A DNA stretch of 21,939 nt from JAAZIN01 sp964441025 (GTDB lineage Bacteria > Bacillota > Dethiobacteria > DTU022). Within the stretch, counting starts at the first letter, position 1; the number at the start of each line of letters is the position of its first letter. The notes under the pieces were generated by a model. It was given only the letters and a program-made list of their open reading frames with translations, did no database searches and was not told where the DNA came from. Position numbers and translations under genes: made by a program. Positions 7,048-13,546 of this stretch are shown piece by piece. The DNA lies in the NCBI GenBank assembly GCA_964441025.1, contig CAYTXG010000024.1, positions 1 to 21,939 of the forward strand, given 5' to 3'.

Positions 7048-7851
7048 ATGTTAATTGTTGGAGAGAAAATCAACACCAGTCGCAAAGCGGTCAAAGAAGC
7101 GGTTGCCGGAAAAGATGCAACATTTGTCCGCCGCCTGGCTCGCCGCCAGCATGAGGCCGGGGCACATTATATCGACGTGAACTGCGGGACCTTTGTTCAC
7201 AATGAACCTGAACTTCTGAGCTGGCTTGTCCGCGAGGTTCAGGATGAACTGGGGGGGCTGCCGCTCTGCATTGACAGCCCCAACCCCCTGGCCGTGGAGG
7301 CGGCGCTCAAGGTACACCAGGGGCCGGCGATGCTGAATTCAATCAGCGGAGAAAAAGAGCGCTACGAGGCCCTTGAGCCCCTGGTAGTGAAGTACGGCTG
7401 CAAGATTGTTGTTTTGTGCATGGATGACGAACACGGCATCCCGCCTGATGCGGCGACGCGTTTTGGTATCGCCTCCCGGATTATTGAAGGACTGTCTACC
7501 AAAGGGGTCGGACACGACGATATCTACGTTGATCCCCTGATCCAGCCTATCAGTGTGGACAGCAAGAACGGCCTTTCCGCCGCAGATACAATCCGCCTGG
7601 TGCAGCAGCGTTACCCCGGCGTGCATTCCATCTGCGGGCTGAGCAATATCTCCTTCGGGCTGCCCGAAAGGAAACTGCTCAACCAGGCATACATGGTCGT
7701 CTGCGCCGCTTACGGGCTCGATGCGGTCATCCTGGATCCGGAGGATAAAAGAATGATGGCCCTGGTTTACGCCGCTGAAGCGATCCTGGATCGCGATCCT
7801 TACTGCGGCAACTACCTGAAGGCCTATCGAAAAGGCGTTCTCAGCGAATAG
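7048..7851 (+). CDS. Methyltetrahydrofolate:corrinoid methyltransferase
   Basis: A 267-residue TIM-barrel protein of the pterin-binding (DHPS/MeTr) family, related to AcsE and MtgA/MtvA. It transfers a methyl group between a corrinoid protein and tetrahydrofolate. Hallmarks are the start MLIVGEKINTSRK, YIDVNCGT, LCIDSPNPLAVEAAL, LNSISGEKERYE, the strand KIVVLCMDD, YVDPLIQPISVDS and GLSNISFGLPER. ATG at 7048 is the family-typical start; a GTG at 7036 is in frame but overlaps the AGGCAGGTG ribosome site. Together with the MttB-family and corrinoid genes at 88-2241 it would complete a substrate-to-THF methyl route. It could alternatively be a general MeTr, and direct partnership is inferred. Confidence 0.92.
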   Translation: MLIVGEKINTSRKAVKEAVAGKDATFVRRLARRQHEAGAHYIDVNCGTFVHNEPELLSWLVREVQDELGGLPLCIDSPNPLAVEAALKVHQGPAMLNSISGEKERYEALEPLVVKYGCKIVVLCMDDEHGIPPDAATRFGIASRIIEGLSTKGVGHDDIYVDPLIQPISVDSKNGLSAADTIRLVQQRYPGVHSICGLSNISFGLPERKLLNQAYMVVCAAYGLDAVILDPEDKRMMALVYAAEAILDRDPYCGNYLKAYRKGVLSE

Positions 7852-7863
7852 TTTTTGAAATGA

Positions 7864-7902
7864 AGAGACGGTTGATCGGTGTTACCGTGGACAGCCGTCT
7901 CT
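7864..7902. terminator. Hairpin between convergent genes
   Basis: AGAGACGG (7864-7871) and CCGTCTCT (7895-7902) form a perfect 8-bp stem with a 23-base loop, ending at the stop codon of the convergent minus gene. The T content on either side is weak, so it is a plausible but imperfect two-way terminator. Confidence 0.55.
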
Positions 7903-8478
7903 CTATTTGCGGAGTGATGAAAGAAGCTTCCCTTTAAGGCGGTCAAGCTCCGGGGCTGAGGAATTTGTGAGGCGCTCCAGCTGCTCCCGCCACCAGGGCG
8001 AGCGTTCCAGATTGACCCCGGCAACAGCGGATCCGGAAATCCCCTCCTGCTGCAGGCAGGCCGACGGTTGTTCCCGATGCTCTCCTGACTCCGCCTCAGA
8101 ATGCAGCCTCTGCATCTGTTCCCGGTAACTGCGGCCCAGCGCCTCAATCTCTTTGATCAGGCTCTTTTTGCCGCCGGAGCTGTAGCGGCGGCAAAAAGCG
8201 GCGGTTTCAGAGATGTTCTCAACGGTCATCCCCGCAACAATTTTTTTTAACAGAATATGAATTGCCTCTTTCTGTGCACCCGCAGGGTAACGATCTACCG
8301 CCTGGAATATTTTATCCGCTGTGCTCTCCTTCTTCAAAAATGAATCCGCAAGCAGCAAGGCGGCTTTCAAATAGCGTTCGTATTCAGATCCGGCCGGCTC
8401 CCCGGCCGCACTTTTGATCCCTTCCAAATCGGCGGTCCGCTCCATGGCCAGTTCCAGGGCTGATTTTATTTTTCCCAT
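7903..8478 (-). CDS. Hypothetical helical protein
   Basis: A 191-residue, highly charged, mostly alpha-helical protein without membrane segments or signal peptide. The start MGKIKSALELAMERTADLEG looks like a conserved N terminus of uncharacterised Clostridia proteins, but I cannot name a domain. The tail (residues about 115-191) is rich in E, Q, R and S and contains a WW pair. ATG at 8478 is chosen because GGGGTGA lies 8 bases upstream; a GTG at 8490 would fall on that site. It is divergent from the metallo-hydrolase gene, with a shared palindromic promoter region. No function is proposed. Confidence 0.72.
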   Translation of the reverse strand: MGKIKSALELAMERTADLEGIKSAAGEPAGSEYERYLKAALLLADSFLKKESTADKIFQAVDRYPAGAQKEAIHILLKKIVAGMTVENISETAAFCRRYSSGGKKSLIKEIEALGRSYREQMQRLHSEAESGEHREQPSACLQQEGISGSAVAGVNLERSPWWREQLERLTNSSAPELDRLKGKLLSSLRK

Positions 8479-8499
8479 TCTTTTCTTCACCCCGCCATT

Positions 8500-8521
8500 T
8501 ATGATATCATATTGTTAAAAT
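8500..8521. promoter_or_regulatory. Palindromic divergent promoter region
   Basis: TATGATATCATA at 8500-8511 is a perfect 12-bp palindrome, so TATGAT -10-like boxes occur on both strands. TGTTAAAAT-type extended -10 (8513-8521, TTGTTAAAAT context) lies next to it for the plus-strand gene. No strong -35 boxes are seen. It could be a divergent promoter or an operator for the pair of genes starting at 8478 (-) and 8543 (+). Confidence 0.35.
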
Positions 8522-8542
8522 TGAAGCTACGGAGGAACTGAA

Positions 8543-9238
8543 ATGCGCCTGAACGACCGTTTTTACGGCTACTTCTGGCAGGGGTACGGCAATAACTGCA
8601 ACAGCTATATTTACTGCGGAGAAAAAATGCTGCTTATAGATCCCGGCCATATATTTAACGAAACGGGGGAGCGATGCTTCGATGTTTTGAACAGATCCCT
8701 TGCTGCCGACGGGATCAAGCTGGAGGATATCGAGCTGATTTTATGCACCCACGGACATCCCGATCATGTGGAGGCGGCGGGGTTGATCCGGGAACGAAGC
8801 GGCGCCCGGCTGGCCCTTCACCGCGATGATGACTTTTTTCTGGAGAACCTGGCAAAGCGGGCGGTTGCAGCGGACCCGGCGAAAGGTCCCTCACTTTCGC
8901 CTGATTTTTATCTTCAGGAGGGCGAACTGAAACTGGGGCAGCCCGGAGCAAAGGCGGATATGATCAGGGTTTTACACACCCCGGGACACTCACCGGGTGC
9001 TGTTTGTTTCTATTTTCCAGCAGAAAAGACCCTGATTACAGGCGATACGGTTTTTGAAAACAGCATCGGACGCTCCGATCTTCCAGGCGGTGATTTCGCC
9101 GCGCTGGGACGGAGCGTTGCCGCCCTGGCCCGCCTGGAAGATGTGGAGCTGCTCCTGCCCGGTCACATGGGCCCGGTAAAGGGAGCGGAAAGCATCCGCA
9201 GCAATTTCGACCTCATCCAGCGCATGTTCTTCAGTTAA
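8543..9238 (+). CDS. Metallo-beta-lactamase-fold hydrolase (glyoxalase II-like)
   Basis: A 231-residue binuclear-metal hydrolase. The HxHxDH motif is intact as H70-G-H72-P-D74-H75, with further ligands H149 (HTPGHSPG), D168 (TGDTVF) and H208 (LLPGHMGP). The TGDTVFENSIGRSDLPGGD segment is typical of the hydroxyacylglutathione hydrolase-like MBL branch, which acts on thioesters or related substrates. GGAGG at 8531-8535 sets the ATG. It is followed by a likely terminator at 9313-9356. The true substrate cannot be read, and no glutathione pathway genes are nearby. Confidence 0.92.
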   Translation: MRLNDRFYGYFWQGYGNNCNSYIYCGEKMLLIDPGHIFNETGERCFDVLNRSLAADGIKLEDIELILCTHGHPDHVEAAGLIRERSGARLALHRDDDFFLENLAKRAVAADPAKGPSLSPDFYLQEGELKLGQPGAKADMIRVLHTPGHSPGAVCFYFPAEKTLITGDTVFENSIGRSDLPGGDFAALGRSVAALARLEDVELLLPGHMGPVKGAESIRSNFDLIQRMFFS

Positions 9239-9312
9239 ATCCCCGCCGCCATATGCAGGGGTTGGCCCTGTCCCGCCCGCAGCGGAGCGGTAAAGCTGCG
9301 AACCGGGGAAAT

Positions 9313-9356
9313 AGCCGGTGCACCAGGCTGCCGGGCCCGCCGGCTGTTTTCCTTTT
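9313..9356 (+). terminator. Probable terminator after the MBL hydrolase
   Basis: AGCCGG (9313-9318) pairs with CCGGCT (9340-9345) across a GC-rich loop that can fold further, and GTTTTCCTTTT follows. It lies 75 bases after the stop codon in the 253-base gap before the propeller gene. The rest of that gap shows no gene. Confidence 0.6.
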
Positions 9357-9491
9357 CGTAGAGCGCCTTGCATTTTCCGCCCTGTCGGCCCCGCCTGAAG
9401 AGATCGCTCCAGGGTACCTACGATATACTCGGATAAAAAATATCTCTTGGAAAAAAATATAGCTAAATTGCATTTAAAAGGGGTTAATGAA

Positions 9492-11291
9492 ATGGAGCGC
9501 TACGCTTATCTTCTTCAGGGGTTGTTTGCCGGGCTGATCGGAGCCCTGGCGGGATCGCTGATCCTGTGGGGAGCATGGCAGCTGCCCTCCCTGGGCCTTC
9601 TGCTGACCAGGGTCAATCTTGTTTACGGTTTTGGCTCAATGCTGATCCTGGGCGCGCTGGGCGGCCTGCTCTATGCCGCTGTCACCAGGCGGCGCCGGTT
9701 AAGACTGTATACCACCGTTATGGCGGGGTCCGTGCTTGGCCTGCTGCTCTGGATTGCCGGCCCACTGCTGCTGGTGCCGGTGCTCCTCGGTTTTCCGCCC
9801 CTTGCCGCCGGCCCCCTCGATAACTGGATGCCCCTTGCAGCGTTTACCTTTTACGGAATCACCGCGTCCCTGCTTTACAGCCGCTTCAGTGCCGCGCAGT
9901 CCCCGGCCCGGATCTATTATGCCGCCGGGCTGCTGCTCATTGCCGGGCTGCTCACCCCCTTTTTACTCAGGGCGGCTGTGAGCACCGATCCCCGGGCCCT
10001 TGAGCTTCCGCCCGGCTACCGGGCCGAGGTGGTGGCGAAGGGTTTTACTTACCCCACCTCAATAGCTGTGGACAGCTCGGGGGAGATCTATGTCGCTGAA
10101 TCGGGCTATGCTTACGGGCCCAAGGAGACAGAGGCCCGGGTGCTCCGCGTTTCGCCGGCAGGGACAATCCACGAGATAGCGGAGGGTTTTAACGGTCCGC
10201 TCAATGGACTGGCCATTCGGGAGGAGAGCCTCTATCTTTCCCACCGCGGCAAGATCACCGTCTTAGATCTTGAGAGTGGGGAGCGGGAAGATCTTGTTAC
10301 CGGGCTGCCCTCCCTGGGGGATCACCAGAACAACGATCTTCTCTTCGGCCCGGATGGGGCGCTTTATTTCGGGCAGGGCACGGCCACAAATGCTGCTGTC
10401 GTGGGCTCCGACAACTTTGTCTATGCCTGGACGGATCGCTATCCCAGGTTCCACGATTTTCCGTCGCGCGATTTTACCCTTACAGGGGAAAATTACAAAG
10501 CCCTGGACCTGGGCACGCCTGAACCCTCGGATAAGAAAAGCACCGGCGCTTTTGCCCCCTTTGGGGTGACCCGCAGCAAAGGGGAGATTGTCCGGGCCAC
10601 CATACCGGCCGGCGGCGCTATTCACCGCTTTGACCTGGAGAGTAAAACCCTGAGTATCTATGCCGACGGCCTGCGGAACCCTTATGGACTGGCCCTGGAC
10701 GGGGCGGGGAATCTTTATGCCACAAATCTCGGTTATGATGATCGCGGCTCCCGTGCTGTAAAAAATTCACCCGACTGGGTGGTCAAGGTTAAAAAAGACG
10801 CCTGGTACGGCTGGCCTGATTACGCCGGCCGCCTCCCCCTGACCGAGCCGCTGTTCAACTCCGAAAGGGGGATCAACCGCCGCCCGCTTATTGTCAATCC
10901 GCCGCCGGTGGAGCCCCCCCTGGCCACGCTGCCGCCGCATTATTCGCCGATGAAGCTGGCCTCAGCACCGGAGCAGTTCCCGGATAAAGGCATTTTCGCG
11001 GCGATTTTCGGTGATGCACAGCCCCTTACAGAAAATCTGAAGGAGCTTGTTCCCACCGGAGTGATCAATATCGATCCTGATACGGGCAAGTACAGCTGGT
11101 TTGTCAAAAACAGGGATCAGGAACGGGCCGGGCGCAGCGGCGGCGGATTAAAAAGGCTTATAGACGTCAAGTTCGGCCCCGATGGACGGACGCTTTACCT
11201 GCTGGATTTTGGGGTTATCGAATTTACCGGCATGGCTCCCAATGCCATTCCCCACAGCGGCGTCCTCTGGAAAATCAGCCCTGTTCGCTAG
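9492..11291 (+). CDS. Membrane-anchored sugar dehydrogenase-like beta-propeller
   Basis: A 599-residue protein with about five membrane helices (residues about 7-28, 44-64, 74-99, 113-131, 140-161), then a six-bladed propeller resembling L-sorbosone/soluble glucose dehydrogenases (about 170-599). Arginines at 66-71 place the loop after helix 2 inside, which puts the propeller outside the membrane. Recognisable pieces are ELPPGYRAEVVAKGFTYP, IAVDSSGEIYVAESG, GDHQNNDLLFGPDGALYFG, GLRNPYGLALDGAGNLYATN and LIDVKFGPDGRTLYLLDFG. The family often binds PQQ, but no PQQ synthesis genes are seen, so enzymatic activity is unproven. ATG at 9492 follows AAAAGGGG. It sits at the head of the sugar block, 220 bases before the GH130 gene. 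Confidence 0.8.
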   Translation: MERYAYLLQGLFAGLIGALAGSLILWGAWQLPSLGLLLTRVNLVYGFGSMLILGALGGLLYAAVTRRRRLRLYTTVMAGSVLGLLLWIAGPLLLVPVLLGFPPLAAGPLDNWMPLAAFTFYGITASLLYSRFSAAQSPARIYYAAGLLLIAGLLTPFLLRAAVSTDPRALELPPGYRAEVVAKGFTYPTSIAVDSSGEIYVAESGYAYGPKETEARVLRVSPAGTIHEIAEGFNGPLNGLAIREESLYLSHRGKITVLDLESGEREDLVTGLPSLGDHQNNDLLFGPDGALYFGQGTATNAAVVGSDNFVYAWTDRYPRFHDFPSRDFTLTGENYKALDLGTPEPSDKKSTGAFAPFGVTRSKGEIVRATIPAGGAIHRFDLESKTLSIYADGLRNPYGLALDGAGNLYATNLGYDDRGSRAVKNSPDWVVKVKKDAWYGWPDYAGRLPLTEPLFNSERGINRRPLIVNPPPVEPPLATLPPHYSPMKLASAPEQFPDKGIFAAIFGDAQPLTENLKELVPTGVINIDPDTGKYSWFVKNRDQERAGRSGGGLKRLIDVKFGPDGRTLYLLDFGVIEFTGMAPNAIPHSGVLWKISPVR

Positions 11292-11301
11292 CCTATCTGC
11301 C

Positions 11302-11323
11302 GGCTCTTTTGCCTGCAAGAGCC
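11302..11323. repeat. Hairpin after the propeller gene
   Basis: GGCTCTT (11302-11308) and AAGAGCC (11317-11323) form a 7-bp stem with an 8-base loop, 10 bases after the propeller stop. No T run follows, so it is only a possible processing or weak termination signal. Nothing else was recognised in the 220-base gap up to the GH130 gene. Confidence 0.45.
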
Positions 11324-11511
11324 CTGCGCAGCTCCCTGCCATATCAGGGTCCTTCCGCCTGTTAGAAAAAGAAGGAATTTTAAAAATGGACGGAGAAGTA
11401 ATAGATAAAGGCAACAGGATCATAGCCTGATAGAACAGGCAAGCCATCCGGACAGCATCATTAATTCCATAATTACTTATGAAAAACGATTGGAAAAGGG
11501 GTATTGCTTAG

Positions 11512-12483
11512 ATGAGCAGGTACAATCATCAGAAGCGGCTTTTTCACCGCTATGGAGGAAATCCCATTCTCTCGCCGGAGCGCTGGCCGTACCCGGCCAA
11601 CTCCACCTTCAACCCGGGAGCGGTGCGGCATGACGGGGAGACGCGGCTGCTGGTGCGCGTCGAGGATATGCGCGGTTTTTCCCACCTGACTTTTGCACGC
11701 AGCAAAGACGGCATCACGAGCTGGCAGATCGACGACCAACCCATACTCATGCCCGATCCGGTTTACAATGAGGAGCAGTGGGGGATTGAAGATCCGCGGA
11801 TTGTCTGGCTTGCCGAGCGCAAGGAGTTTGCCGTAACCTATGTCTCCTTTTCAAAGGATGGGCCCATGGTTTCCCTGGCCCTTTCAAAGGACCTGCGCAG
11901 CTTTATCCGCAAGGGGGCCATGCTGCCGCCTGAAGACAAAGACGCCTCCTTATTTCCGCGCCTGATCAAGGACCGCTATGTCCTGATCCACCGCCCTATT
12001 ATCCGGGGGGAAGCCCACATCTGGATCGCCTTTTCGCCGGATTTGAAATACTGGGGAGATCACAAAATTCTCGTGCCCGTGCGTCCCGGATGCTGGGATT
12101 GCACCCGCGTGGGCCTGGGGCCGCCGCCTATCGAGACTCCAGAAGGCTGGCTCATTATCTACCACGGAGTACGGATGACCGTTTCGGGCGCTCTCTACCG
12201 CGTGGGCCTGGCCCTGCTTGATCTGGATGAACCGTGGAAAATCATCCGGCGTACTGAAGAATGGGTCTTCGGACCCCGCGAACCCTATGAACGGGTCGGC
12301 GATGTGCCCGGGGTGACCTTCCCCACGGGAACGGTGCTGAATGAAACAACGGGCGAGCTCCTGATCTACTACGGCGCCGCCGATACAACCGTATGCCTGG
12401 CCACGGCCCGTATTGATGAGGTGCTTGAGTACCTGCTGAGCGAGCCGGCCATGGCTGAAGAGGGCTCCTTCTGCCCACGATGA
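11512..12483 (+). CDS. GH130 family beta-mannoside phosphorylase
   Basis: A 323-residue five-bladed propeller of glycoside hydrolase family 130, enzymes that phosphorolyse beta-mannosides to release alpha-mannose-1-phosphate. The start HRYGGNPILSPERWPYPANSTFNPGAV and the motif G91-I-E-D94-P-R96 are diagnostic, with D94 the expected catalytic acid. FPTGTVL and IYYGAADT at the end are also typical. The specificity (beta-1,4-mannosyl-glucose, mannooligosaccharides or beta-1,2-mannosides) cannot be decided here. GGAAAAGGGG at 11492-11501 sets the ATG. Its stop overlaps the start of the next glycosyltransferase by 4 bases, so the two are translationally coupled, which points to a joint role with synthesis enzymes rather than pure catabolism. 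Confidence 0.9.
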   Translation: MSRYNHQKRLFHRYGGNPILSPERWPYPANSTFNPGAVRHDGETRLLVRVEDMRGFSHLTFARSKDGITSWQIDDQPILMPDPVYNEEQWGIEDPRIVWLAERKEFAVTYVSFSKDGPMVSLALSKDLRSFIRKGAMLPPEDKDASLFPRLIKDRYVLIHRPIIRGEAHIWIAFSPDLKYWGDHKILVPVRPGCWDCTRVGLGPPPIETPEGWLIIYHGVRMTVSGALYRVGLALLDLDEPWKIIRRTEEWVFGPREPYERVGDVPGVTFPTGTVLNETTGELLIYYGAADTTVCLATARIDEVLEYLLSEPAMAEEGSFCPR

Positions 12484-13496
12484 GAATAGCAATGCTCTCT
12501 CCCATCGCCTGGCGGACCCCGCCCCGCCATTACGGTCCCTGGGAGCAGGTGGTGAGCTGGTTGACGGAAGGGCTGCACCGCCGGGGGGTGGAGGTAACCC
12601 TTTATGCGACTGCCGACTCGCAGACGGGGGCCCGCCTCCGCGCAGTAGCCCCGCGCCCTTATGCCGAGGAGAGTTCGCTCGATCCGAAAGTGTGGGAGTG
12701 CCTGCATATTGCCGCCCTCTTTGAGGAGGCGGAGGACTATGATCTCATCCATAATCACTTTGACTTCCTGCCGCTGACATATGCAGTGCTGGTGCAGACT
12801 CCGGTGGTAACTACCATCCACGGTTTTTCATCGCCTAAAATTTTGCCTGTGTACCGCAGGTACAACCACCGGGTGCATTATGTCTCCATCAGCAGCGCCG
12901 ATCGAGATCCCGGCCTTGATTACTGCGCCACCGTGCACCATGGAATTCCGCCCGATGAATTTCCTTTTTACCCCGATCCGGGACGCTATTTGCTCTTCTT
13001 CGGGCGGATTCACCGCGACAAGGGGACTGCCGAGGCGATCACCCTGGCCCGGCAGGCTGGTTTGCCCCTTGTGATCGCCGGGATCATTCAGGACCAGGGC
13101 TATTTCGACCGTTTTGTGGCTCCCTTCCTGGATGGTGAGAGGATTAAATATATCGGGCCGGTAGGCCCCGCAGAGAAAGGGGCCCTGCTCGGAGGAGCCC
13201 TGGCCCTGCTGCACCTGATCAACTTTGACGAGCCCTTTGGCCTGAGTGTTGTCGAGGCCATGGCCTGCGGCACCCCGGTCATCGCCTGCAACCGCGGCTC
13301 CATGCCCGAGCTTATCAGCCATGGGGAGACAGGTTTCCTGGTGGACGGGGCGGCGGAGGCGGGACCTTTGATCGCCCGGATAAAGGAGCTGTCCCGGCGC
13401 CGCTGCCGGGCTCGGGTGGAAGAGAACTTTACTGTTGAAGTGATGGTCAGGCGCTATCTCGAGTTGTACCGGCAGATCATTGAAAAACATAAATAG
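12480..13496 (+). CDS. GT4-family glycosyltransferase
   Basis: A 338-residue GT-B glycosyltransferase of family 4. The N-terminal Rossmann domain starts MRIAMLSPIAWRTPPRHYGPWEQ, with IHNHFDFLP and TTIHGF; the donor domain begins near FFGRIHRDKG (174-182). The E-x7-E donor motif is E251-PFGLSVV-E259, followed by MACGTPVIACNRGSMPELI, a retaining GT signature. The start ATG overlaps the GH130 stop codon (ATGA), and no separate promoter is seen. Neighbouring GDP-mannose machinery suggests GDP-mannose as donor; this is context, not motif evidence. It lacks membrane segments. Confidence 0.92.
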   Translation: MRIAMLSPIAWRTPPRHYGPWEQVVSWLTEGLHRRGVEVTLYATADSQTGARLRAVAPRPYAEESSLDPKVWECLHIAALFEEAEDYDLIHNHFDFLPLTYAVLVQTPVVTTIHGFSSPKILPVYRRYNHRVHYVSISSADRDPGLDYCATVHHGIPPDEFPFYPDPGRYLLFFGRIHRDKGTAEAITLARQAGLPLVIAGIIQDQGYFDRFVAPFLDGERIKYIGPVGPAEKGALLGGALALLHLINFDEPFGLSVVEAMACGTPVIACNRGSMPELISHGETGFLVDGAAEAGPLIARIKELSRRRCRARVEENFTVEVMVRRYLELYRQIIEKHK

Positions 13497-13546
13497 GGAA
13501 AGGTTAAGTATAGTATAAAGGGAAATATAGATAAAGAGGTGTTGCT

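Noticed and set aside
9492..11291. Confident PQQ-dependent dehydrogenase
   Set aside because: Only the propeller family is supported; cofactor ligands were not established and no PQQ genes are visible.
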